Below are positions 19,201 to 24,403 of a DNA stretch of 64,000 nucleotides, one piece after another. Made by a program: the position numbers and the translations under genes. Source of the stretch: a virus. Location: the IMG/VR virus record IMGVR_UViG_3300020109_000011, positions 1 through 64,000 of that record; one strand, written 5' to 3'. Each line of letters opens with the position of its first letter. The first letter of the stretch is position 1. The notes under the pieces were generated by a model, which worked only from the letters and a program-made list of their open reading frames with translations, did not search any database and had not been told where the DNA came from.

Positions 19201-19270
19201 GGTCTCCTACGACGCCCCTGCTGCCCCGGCTGGCGCCGAGGGCCCGACTGGTGGAGAGGCTGCCGCCTGA
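10241..19270 (+). CDS. Giant multidomain head-operon protein: 2H phosphoesterase, kinase-like domain, beta repeats
   Basis: 3009 aa (about 315 kDa), from GTG 10241. Residues 1-150: a 2H phosphoesterase (LigT/CPDase-like) with HVT at 30-32 and HLT at 119-121. Residues 172-190: the HPRGADGRFIEKF peptide shared with the genes at 20211 and 24404. Residues about 245-490: a HipA/PI-kinase-like fold, with FYVKTPKSK (Lys near 293), DAWLANRDVFGMTYDN (catalytic-loop D and N, about 359-374) and RIDNGGGL (389). From about 500 to 2400 there are Ala/Pro linkers and at least seven Y-x-P-x-PGE/D repeats of about 80-110 residues. Residues about 2800-2970: an unrecognised Gly/Ser/His-rich C-terminal domain. 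Probably a polyvalent protein loaded into the head and injected with the DNA; that is inference. Seven operator-like sites lie inside. Confidence 0.8.
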   Translation: MSESKHYTTAILAAVPATDDPVHEVVAEDAHVTLQFLGEAAELSEEQVEEITTALEMLASVVYPFEADISGTAELGPDKAQVLLVQSALLTKVRETLGMVEAVSTAVAASDQFPNWIPHLTLAYEGEMPDVSSYKTVTIGSLELWLAEKKTVFPLAQPKDAVTAAGLKVFEEHLHPRGADGRFIEKFGVIKFLTAKGWQYGKVEGIYEENGQVKLTVSPSNLSGKTHGESVVLTPKQVYRAPKTKAHLLVNQSGVTKIGGQGGSNPGGLYSMPAQVPHPDGSVELTGEQDQFYVKTPKSKAIGQNEALTNALYEHAGVPVPEVDLASDGKLYSKIVKGQQDMAQQLSNADWKDQVRRNFVVDAWLANRDVFGMTYDNILTDEHGVPWRIDNGGGLLYRAQGAKKTDFGSQVTELDAFRQGKKAAIFGPEMSKAQEIDGAERVLAISPADIDDLVKAHGLPKSLADTLKARRLYIADYYGLTLPESKAPAEAEGPTSAPLVDAPDIAENEGHNRSWFKVNLSQLGFVASTGDLLELPDGSTKLLGVGDDGQALSMVGAQAQLLGLMQTIGPEAQVYLKKQIDPQQSRPDHGSKLKGSDLTSQRWKRGDQVIDSDGVPWKVLGWNEDTGAMLVQFASKAPVLLDTHGKDKGETFTVQRWDPPAVDTAEPVQTEQQAIDQVQTAVWINPPPVKIETLTEPDDELTTYTQSESGTYVPKVVPAEIVDEFLAPLPAESTKTGQAAQAEQAIKADLNQPLPTGSGAPAPAKTSAPGGAKVMVIGDGTEAATGDSVTSKKDGKTYVFVKPKGQYAVVTDPNGEDPTKQLLKLASTMTQPGKAPAADATEVEAPKTATGEVPQLGMTALAKDGWAGTITLISPDGKFVFITDANGKRKRKSTGTVSITGGTPAVVDTPAPATAPAAPAPLKPYGPAPANVPAAKAALGDISFDLDDPADLDAGDMVVVGYADGTIGLEPYTGQPLDSLLKNTTGKVATHNTITVYQGPVSAEQFVAATAAKAGSHPKHYFVFWDSKVFLTDGKTGPNGGLILWDSENPSTYALELPKTGHVLVIADSTPANESGIVLPDFETIGSSQVLDSGWTPALPLYGDEAKTLADWGQDIGVGSEISLDGEEWLKVTAVTANGVTVQDSNEANTYLTTKASMAKWVIKAPPMKDGDAPNPAFQPGAKDPDLDELPVQSGKKKIADLASGDVVIDAHGGTTIIDSVLVDPDAPGIHKAEITAMGEQDTFPADPNQVLDHLGNITEDFVTVPLETVLDHLYPGAQFQMAGQTMQLVSYPQKLDNGNYRFAVIPEGEPGSPLLYEVGQYDLGADISSEFVVPVKLGSFSSAQDAGADLIQLNALFDAAATQKQDTPDYSAAMTDAGIPFGTAQYPIYYGAQSETFFRAAHSGMEEWDPEGGVWNKVGGSVAEKTKVWDGVPFTGTLKAPEGFQDSTIGITAGLTWALENYKPKPGETIQVVKMPQLSGKSLLISYPYGLDGPAHTILDDQAGGLHASTDPFAGDWKESGGFSDYTVIHDPFAAPTPGPQLTHQAAPQPPAVLGAHLQTAGYEPTPGEQFMVVNQGTATRVWTKQPDGTYVRIFGSGAVGNTPWDLDDIKHTFEGWDQFTFTWLPEGADAPAAVAGMPEGYAPFVPGEGQSLIKVTLGNGKQNVYLQKQPEAGWYELGPDGVVSEASDAVKSNFVVQQKLAGQGLGTGTVKYELLHPKPEGQKQADKPVPEFSNSTGTWTPEAGQKVVALTSYPGDSDPWFYVQSEPGGDWVPSPNTPDTTAQNDSAVQNGISAGQKASGSSWTLVYDGDSGQAAVDTPEKALASFHHHVPLPDTEVYQDAQGDYWAQQAPGGKFYYVNPETGTYSLGGLTEQDITDSAEDMTKVWPTEDGPAIETLTEAFSGYTPKPGDTVIKWTPASGNAVWLVLAEGETVYHPISSEGEIVQSGGIAQYQLDQLNAPGSNQTVETVWPPSAQGKGIEVGGYQTQPTDNVVQFVAQSGTTVTAVQQPDGSWAPIMGGQLEPDDGYSQSTIEWAANPDSGLELTVLQGTLKGAPPAEPEALPTTVTPYAGVNQTTVLAQTNWALEDPAAPLTEYGKTKVQGLTLQPGESAYVASGNGSYVYVRDSAGNWNYVYGDSGEQNLEFSSDEEMEQHLANTSQTLNKVKFATPQAAPVSAPTTYAGPSISGWAAQGLPDPATMGFLGGPEGAAGMQKGMWLFTQADSSLAQGNGTGLYVQLAEDVKPGQTGTVKVQAYAPVQSGDVKDIKHPSNGGTINFNLGQVKHIYGQNASGIPSPDGQQAPVAAPSAPQSAPEAPKAAPAYPGAQKPSQEDINAWGGALTKDGHIPTAGMFVTGKGPMSGKIISVSKDKTKATVLTADGSKSTRLISALKTDPSANYSAYAAPVTLKDIPGGMPLAVDTVAEALEKTAKDGKFRAILNGHPGVSQGQMVVTKTTAPSGKVFNRVHLTLTPAQRAELLATLAGTGEKGDWVKSSKMSDQVAVGDQLPMRKSSTDNPDGTPRWKVDPETKPPTHTVTKVEDDPSGSGVKVVTLKNTVTGEEITSRFHAGKSLSVYAWDPNKPKPVTAGAFSVSETAKAMGWQFVTDGGISAIKGGADKGTLYNEPGSAVTKSALGQVSHSWKTLRNVSQDGVVIEIADPKGADTHSTTGVTVISLPEGADEKALGAALSKMGIDYRPMNQDDAKVAVRGVLRTLLSLDTSDVDTPKHYTDEQLFKQAGQTMGISDLGWQDVLVGVDESTGKTSFFWSDRARAALAGKVSYNLVYRAASTGTAAQIVSTVKYGSASSILKKTTGMLDGSGSVGNGASASSDNSNHAGHGSYASASKEFKLPSTNAQAGYKGSVGIMVYHRPEAVLGRIMDYRVSASDAFGMGHGSGSDHLKYATSMGKVKDYFLGGGLPTEAVGFIAVQDSGERAKAIEQLKAEGFGVINGRPVEDIVITKQKAATLTPDDLPPVTIPANARPILDLPVSYDAPAAPAGAEGPTGGEAAA
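10547..10555 (+). promoter_or_regulatory. Stoperator-like site in the giant gene
   Basis: Exact GTGTCAACC inside the 2H domain region. Confidence 0.65.
12223..12231 (-). promoter_or_regulatory. Stoperator-like site in the giant gene
   Basis: Exact GGTTGACAC on the + strand. Confidence 0.65.
12958..12966 (-). promoter_or_regulatory. Stoperator-like site in the giant gene
   Basis: Exact GGTTGACAC, at a V-D-T-P inside an Ala/Pro linker. Confidence 0.65.
15691..15699 (-). promoter_or_regulatory. Stoperator-like site in the giant gene
   Basis: Exact GGTTGACAC, again encoding V-D-T-P. Confidence 0.65.
16458..16466 (+). promoter_or_regulatory. Stoperator-like site in the giant gene
   Basis: Exact GTGTCAACC. 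Confidence 0.65.
17494..17502 (-). promoter_or_regulatory. Stoperator-like site in the giant gene
   Basis: Exact GGTTGACAC. Confidence 0.65.
18626..18634 (+). promoter_or_regulatory. Stoperator-like site in the giant gene
   Basis: Exact GTGTCAACC near the 3' end. Confidence 0.65.
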
Positions 19271-20139
19271 TGACCGCCCCCGTGCAGTTCCCGAGCCTGG
19301 CGATGGTCGAGGTGTCGGGCATGGTGCTCACCGACGCCGTGACCGACACCCAGGAGCGGCTGACCAAGCTCCACCCCGTCCCGGGCCTGGTGGCGGGTGC
19401 CGACCAGGGCGGCTGGGCCGTCGGGTGGGACGAGGACGGCCGGGTCAACGGGGTCATCCTGACTTCCGTCACGGACGAGGGTGACTGGATCGTCGGGTCC
19501 GACACGGCAGGGGTCCAGTACCGCTTCCGCGACCTGGACACCTACGACGCTGTGATGATGTCGCCAGCAGGAGTGCCGCAGCCGCTGATCGCGGTGCAGG
19601 CACACGTACTTCGAGGGGGAGCCTTGGCCGACAGCCTGGACGCGGTGGTCGCGGCCGACAACACGGTGGCGACGCTGATGCTGGAGACCGGGGTGGGCAC
19701 CTTCGTGCGCTACTCCGGGGACTGGCAGCAGCTGCGCGACGACAGCGGCGCCCTGGAGGACATGGCGCTGGTCTCCGTCGCGCCCGGCGCGCTGGACGTG
19801 TGGGACGCCGCCGACTCGGCCGGTCAGACCATCTCGGTCTTCGACCTGCCGCTGAAGGGCGACGGCGGGGAGACGATCAACCCCGAGCCTCAGGTGGACC
19901 TGGAGACTGCTGCCGCCATCGCGGCCAGCGGGGTCTCCATCCCCCAGATCGACACGGTCGAGGATCTGGACCTGGGCATCCGGTACGGCAACGGCCACCC
20001 CGAGGCCCGCTGGTACGTCACGAAGCGGGCGCGGGCCCTGGCGGCCAGCGCGCGGATCCCGGCGCACTGGAACGTGGCCCCGGCGGCCGTGGCGCCCCCT
20101 TTCGCGGCCCTGGCGGCCGAGGGGCTGGCCGAGATGTAG
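19270..20139 (+). CDS. Hypothetical protein, 289 aa, head operon
   Basis: ATG 19270 overlaps the stop of the giant gene (TGATG). The first 90 residues (GGWAVGWDEDGRVNGVILTSVTDEGDWIVG, then VQYRFRDLDTYDAVM) look like two small beta-barrel units related in style to the giant protein's repeats. The C-terminal part is Ala-rich and helical, ending in AHWNVAPAAVAPPFAALAAEG. No catalytic motif seen. Its place between the giant protein and the zeta-type kinase suggests a structural or accessory role for that group. Confidence 0.6.
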   Translation: MTAPVQFPSLAMVEVSGMVLTDAVTDTQERLTKLHPVPGLVAGADQGGWAVGWDEDGRVNGVILTSVTDEGDWIVGSDTAGVQYRFRDLDTYDAVMMSPAGVPQPLIAVQAHVLRGGALADSLDAVVAADNTVATLMLETGVGTFVRYSGDWQQLRDDSGALEDMALVSVAPGALDVWDAADSAGQTISVFDLPLKGDGGETINPEPQVDLETAAAIAASGVSIPQIDTVEDLDLGIRYGNGHPEARWYVTKRARALAASARIPAHWNVAPAAVAPPFAALAAEGLAEM

Positions 20140-20210
20140 CTGACCAGGTCCGCGCGACGGCCGGGCTGTTCTCGGACATCTGCGCGAGTGGGAGAACCCC
20201 ACCCGAAGGG

Positions 20211-21656
20211 ATGTTCCGTGCGCTCATCGCTGCCGCGCGTGTCACTGGCCTGTTGCAGGATCCTGCTGTGCTGACGGCGGCCAAGTGGCAGGACTGGCTG
20301 CACCCGCGCGGCAAGGACGGGCGCTTCATCGAGAAGGGCTCGTTCGTCAACATCTTCGCCGACCCCAACGCCTGGACCGGCGACCGCACGGCTGTCCGGC
20401 GGCGGGCGAAGATCGTGGAGCTCCGGCCCGAGGGCGCCTACGTCGCCTACCAGGACACCGAGGGCAAGCCGCTGGACCCCGACCCGAGCTCGGGCTTCCC
20501 CGACCTCATCCCGGTGGACCAGCTGGGCCAGAAGGTCTCCACGGCGCCGCAGGCCATCGCGCACCTCCAGCCCGGCGAGTCCGCCGCCAAGGAGGTCAAG
20601 GACGCGCTGGTCCCCGCGCTGGGCCTGGACGAGTGGAAGGCCGAGATCCAGACCCTGTCCGACGGGCTGGCCGAGACCTTCCCCGAGCAGGCCGACATCG
20701 TGTCAACCGGCCAGGACAAGATCACCGACGAGGCCTTCCTGGAGCACCAGCGCTACGTCACGCTGGCCACGAAGATGGGCCTGCACGGGCCCGGCCGGTC
20801 GATGTCCATCGACGGCTCGATGAAGGACTCCTTCGGCCTGTGGTCGGAGGAGATGCGCGAGGTCTTCGAGGGCATGGTCAACGCCGCCTACGACGAGCTC
20901 ACCGCCGGGCAGACCAAGCCCCGGGACTCCCGGGCCATCGTGCTGGGCGGTCTGCCGGGCGCCGGGAAGTCCTCCACGCTGGACGCGATGGCCGAGTCCA
21001 AGGTCTTCAACAAGGACGAGTGGATCATCGCCAACCCCGACTGGTTCAAGGACCGGATCATCGCCCAGGGGCTGGCCCCGCAGATCCACGGCCTGGCCCC
21101 GGCCGAGACGGCCAGCTTCATCCACGAGGCCTCGTCCGAGATGAACCACATGCTGGAGCAGCTGCTGACCGTCGAGGGCTACAACGTCATCTTCGACATC
21201 ACGCTGGGCTCCAGCTTCTGGACCGGCGAGACGATCAACCGGCTGGAGAGCCTGGACTACTCCATCGACGGGATCTTCGTGGACGTGCCGCCGACCACCG
21301 CGCGTACCCGCTCCCAGTCCCGGCACCGCTCCGGCCTGGACGCGCTGCGCACCGGCCAGTCCCGGCGGACCGACGACCCCGAGCTCTCCAACGGCGGCCG
21401 GGTGGTCCCCGAGGCCGTGCTGGCCGCCGCCGAGATCGACAAGAAGGACCCCGACGCCGAGACCTACAACTCGGCGAACGCCCGGAACTTCGACCAGATC
21501 AAGGGCCAGTTCGCCCGCTGGGCGGTCTGGGACAACTCGGGCGATTCCCCGGAGTTCATCGACGGCTCCGGCATCGGCCCGGACGACCCCCAGTCGATGC
21601 CCGGCTACTACCCGTCCGGCCCGACCGTCGCTGCTGTCCTGGAGGCCTCTGCATGA
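20211..21656 (+). CDS. Zeta-toxin-type kinase with HPRG tag
   Basis: 481 aa from ATG 20211. GAAGGG directly abuts the start, so the ribosome site is poor, but upstream in-frame codons would overlap the previous gene. Residues 31-41 are HPRGKDGRFIE, matching residues 175-185 of the giant protein. The kinase starts near 243: Walker A GGLPGAGKSS (about 245-254), NPDWFKDRI, EMNHMLEQLLTVEGYNVIFDITLG and the arginine-rich TTARTRSQSRHRSG followed by GGRVVPEAVL. That order is characteristic of zeta/UDP-GlcNAc kinases, which phosphorylate a nucleotide sugar and block cell-wall synthesis. No epsilon antitoxin is visible nearby. The N-terminal 200 residues are not recognised. Confidence 0.75.
   Translation: MFRALIAAARVTGLLQDPAVLTAAKWQDWLHPRGKDGRFIEKGSFVNIFADPNAWTGDRTAVRRRAKIVELRPEGAYVAYQDTEGKPLDPDPSSGFPDLIPVDQLGQKVSTAPQAIAHLQPGESAAKEVKDALVPALGLDEWKAEIQTLSDGLAETFPEQADIVSTGQDKITDEAFLEHQRYVTLATKMGLHGPGRSMSIDGSMKDSFGLWSEEMREVFEGMVNAAYDELTAGQTKPRDSRAIVLGGLPGAGKSSTLDAMAESKVFNKDEWIIANPDWFKDRIIAQGLAPQIHGLAPAETASFIHEASSEMNHMLEQLLTVEGYNVIFDITLGSSFWTGETINRLESLDYSIDGIFVDVPPTTARTRSQSRHRSGLDALRTGQSRRTDDPELSNGGRVVPEAVLAAAEIDKKDPDAETYNSANARNFDQIKGQFARWAVWDNSGDSPEFIDGSGIGPDDPQSMPGYYPSGPTVAAVLEASA
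20700..20708 (+). promoter_or_regulatory. Stoperator-like site in the zeta-type kinase gene
   Basis: Exact GTGTCAACC followed by GG. Confidence 0.65.
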
Positions 21657-21991
21657 CCACCCCCGAGCGCTCCGAAGTGCCTCAGGGCGAGAACGTCCAG
21701 GCGGTGCGGGACGCCATCGAGGCCATGCGGACCGGCTCCGGCGACTTCGAGGGGCTGCGCGCGGCCGTCTCCGGCGCCCGCTTCGCGGTGCGCCCGACGG
21801 CCCGCAGCGAGGAGGACGTGGCCGCCGCCTGGGACTACGTCCCGCTGCCGGACTCCTTCACCGATACCGTGGAGGCGGCGAGATGGCAGAAGATCATCAC
21901 GCCTGAGCAGGTGGGGGAGCTCCGGAGCATGGCCCAGTTCGTCGCAGAGGCGCCCAGCCGGATGCCGCAGGAAGACCGGGGGGCAGCCTGA
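21653..21991 (+). CDS. Hypothetical protein, 112 aa
   Basis: ATG 21653 overlaps the previous stop by ATGA, and its own stop overlaps the next ATG (TGATG). Mostly helical and acidic, with DAIEAMRTGSGDFEGLRAAVSG and a C-terminal TPEQVGELRSMAQFVAEAP. Not recognised. It may be a small partner of the protease fusion that follows. Confidence 0.6.
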   Translation: MTTPERSEVPQGENVQAVRDAIEAMRTGSGDFEGLRAAVSGARFAVRPTARSEEDVAAAWDYVPLPDSFTDTVEAARWQKIITPEQVGELRSMAQFVAEAPSRMPQEDRGAA

Positions 21992-24366
21992 TGACCAGCC
22001 TGATGATGTCGGGGTACGGCCTGAAGAAGCTGCCGACCCGTTCGGTGCGCGAGGCGGCCAGGGAGTCCTCCGACCCCTACGCCAGCCTGGTGTCAACCGG
22101 CAACGTCCGGCCCTGGGACCTGTTCAGCATCCAGGCCAGCTGCGGGATCCCCGGCGCGCGTGAGTGGGCCGACCGCACGCTGGACGCCGTGCTCGCCGCC
22201 GCGCTGGAGCCGGTGAAGCCCGCGCTGGACTGCGAGGACTGCATCGACCTCGGCTTCTACGGCCGGGTGGACCGCTCCGACCCCGACACCCTCACCGCGC
22301 TGCTGCGCCGGGTGGGTGACGGCGGGTACGAGCAGCTGACCGTCAGCGGCACCTGGCAGGCCTACGAGATCGTGGCCGACCAGCAGCTGGAGATCCTGAC
22401 CCGCGAGCTCGCCGGGGACCTGGCCGAGGCCATCACGGCCGGGGCCAGCGGGCTCACGCGCCGGTACTTCTGGCCCGCCGCGTTCCTGCCGCCGAGCGCG
22501 ATGATCGCGGCCGTCCCGGCCGACCAGGTCACCGCCGCGCTGCCCGAGACGGTGGCCGTGGACAGCCAGGACGCGCTGGACCCCGAGCTCGCATCCGAGC
22601 AGGGCTGGGTGGCCTACGCGGTCGTGGACGACCTGGACCCCGGTGCCGTGCTCGACCTCATCCGGCTGCGCCGGGGAGCGACCGGGCCCGAGCTCGTGGC
22701 CTACCGCAACGGCGCCTGGAGCGAGGCGCCGGAGATCCTGGCCGACCTCCAGGGCGTGCAGCCCCCGCCGCTGGTGGAGCTCGACCAGGCCCAGCAGGCC
22801 AGCGTGCTGGAGCAGATCGGCGGCGTGCCCGAGGGCAGCGAGGACTCCGGCGACCCGGGCGAGGGCCTGGACGAGGCCGACAAGGTTCCGCCGCTGGCCG
22901 CTGCCGCCTTCGGCCGGAAGACCCCGGACCGCCTGGGCGCCCTGCTGGCCGACGCGCCCCTGACCGTGAGCCCGGACCCGCGCGCCGAGAAGCTGCGCCG
23001 GTACTGGACCACCGGGAAGGGCGCGGCGAAGATCCGCTGGGGCACCCCCGGCGACTGGACCCGGTGCTACCGCCAGCTGCGCAAGCACATGGGGCTGCGG
23101 GCCAAGGGCTACTGCCAGAACCTGCACAAGCGCGCCACCGGCATGTGGGCCGGTGACCGAGGCAACCGGGGCGGCGGACGTGCTGCCGCCCTGGCGGCGG
23201 CTGGAACCCCAGCTGCCCAGTCGATGGAGGTCGCGCTGGTCGCGGCCGTGTCAACCGGGCGCTGGTTCTGCCCGGAGGGAGGCACCACCATGCTGAAGGA
23301 CGGCATCTACGTGGAGGGCGGCGAGAACGTCGCGCTGCTGCGGACGCTCACCGCCGGGGGCTTCCCGGTCGCGCCGCCGGACGAGTGGTTCGAGAACCCC
23401 CAGCTGGACGGCCCGACGCCGCTCACGGTAGACGACGACGGCCGGGTCTACGGCCACATCGCCACCCGCGACGTGTCGCACATCGGCCTGCCGGGCCGGG
23501 TCAAGGCGCCGATCTCGAAGACGGACTACGCCTACTTCAAGACCGGCCAGCTGGTGACCGCCAGCGGTCGGAAGGTCAACGTCGGGCAGCTGACCCTGGC
23601 CGGGGGCCACGCGCCCCTCCAGGCCGACGCAGCGGCGGCCGTGGCCCACTACGACAACACCGCCAGCGCGGTGGCCGACCTCAACGCCGGGGACGACCAG
23701 TGGGGCATCTGGGTGGCCGGGGCCGTGCGCCCGGAGGTCACCCCCTCCCAGCTGCGCACGCTGCGCGCCAGCGCGCCGTCGGGCGACTGGCGGCCGATCA
23801 ACGGTCGGCTGGAGCTCGTGGCCTGCTGCCAGGTCAACGTGCCCGGCTTCCCGGTCGTGCGCGCCCGGGTGGCCAGCGGCGCCATCACCAGCCTGGTGGC
23901 GGCCGGTGCGGGGCCGCTCTACGCCCGGCGCCTGGCGCTGATGGCCGACGCGGCCACGGCCGAGCGCATCACCGCGCTGGAGAACGCCGTCTTCGCCCAG
24001 CTGACCGCCGGGCTGGAGGACCCCAGCGAGGTCATCGTGGCCGACGGGGAGGGCGAGGGCCTGGATGGCGGGGAGCCGATCTCCGAGGAGCAGGCAGCGG
24101 CCGAGGGCCTGGAGGACGAGGACCCGGCGGCCGAGCCGGAGATCAGCGACGCCGTGAAGCGCGCACGGGAGGCCGTGGCCGCGCGGAAGGCGGCCCAGCC
24201 TGCTGAGGCGGCCGTGGAGGCCACGGAGGAGCCTCCGGCACCCGAGGAGACCAGCACCGACCCCGCCAAGGCCACGGACGAGGACAAGGAGCGCGCCGAC
24301 CGGCTGGCCGCGCTGCGCGCGCGGGTGCACGGCAACCGCGAGCCGGTCGCCGCCTCCGGCTCCTGA
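21991..24366 (+). CDS. Head maturation protease fused to an N-terminal domain
   Basis: 791 aa from ATG 21991. The N-terminal half (1-430) contains LDCEDCIDLGFYGRVDR, an Asp/Gly-rich region and the block KLRRYWTTGKGAAKIRWGTP with GYCQNLHKRATGMW, which I recognise from actinophage head proteins without known function. The C-terminal half has YGHIATRDVSHIG, GHAPLQADAAAAVAHYDNTASA, WGIWVAGAVRPEVT and LELVACCQVNVPGFPV, the usual pattern of the actinophage capsid maturation protease. It should cleave scaffold parts and, probably, tagged internal proteins. A strong GGAGGGAGG plus in-frame ATG at 23290 may give the protease alone (358 aa). The tail is acidic and helical. Confidence 0.75.
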   Translation: MTSLMMSGYGLKKLPTRSVREAARESSDPYASLVSTGNVRPWDLFSIQASCGIPGAREWADRTLDAVLAAALEPVKPALDCEDCIDLGFYGRVDRSDPDTLTALLRRVGDGGYEQLTVSGTWQAYEIVADQQLEILTRELAGDLAEAITAGASGLTRRYFWPAAFLPPSAMIAAVPADQVTAALPETVAVDSQDALDPELASEQGWVAYAVVDDLDPGAVLDLIRLRRGATGPELVAYRNGAWSEAPEILADLQGVQPPPLVELDQAQQASVLEQIGGVPEGSEDSGDPGEGLDEADKVPPLAAAAFGRKTPDRLGALLADAPLTVSPDPRAEKLRRYWTTGKGAAKIRWGTPGDWTRCYRQLRKHMGLRAKGYCQNLHKRATGMWAGDRGNRGGGRAAALAAAGTPAAQSMEVALVAAVSTGRWFCPEGGTTMLKDGIYVEGGENVALLRTLTAGGFPVAPPDEWFENPQLDGPTPLTVDDDGRVYGHIATRDVSHIGLPGRVKAPISKTDYAYFKTGQLVTASGRKVNVGQLTLAGGHAPLQADAAAAVAHYDNTASAVADLNAGDDQWGIWVAGAVRPEVTPSQLRTLRASAPSGDWRPINGRLELVACCQVNVPGFPVVRARVASGAITSLVAAGAGPLYARRLALMADAATAERITALENAVFAQLTAGLEDPSEVIVADGEGEGLDGGEPISEEQAAAEGLEDEDPAAEPEISDAVKRAREAVAARKAAQPAEAAVEATEEPPAPEETSTDPAKATDEDKERADRLAALRARVHGNREPVAASGS
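22090..22098 (+). promoter_or_regulatory. Stoperator-like site in the protease gene
   Basis: Exact GTGTCAACC. Confidence 0.65.
23248..23256 (+). promoter_or_regulatory. Stoperator-like site upstream of the internal protease start
   Basis: Exact GTGTCAACC, 34 bases upstream of the internal ATG 23290. Confidence 0.65.
23275..23292 (+). promoter_or_regulatory. Internal ribosome site and in-frame ATG
   Basis: GGAGGGAGG (from 23276) followed by ATG 23290 in the frame of the protease fusion. It would yield residues 434-791, which is just the protease domain and acidic tail. Confidence 0.5.
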
Positions 24367-24403
24367 CCTCCGACCCGGCCTGCCCACCCCCGAGAGGACC
24401 CGC

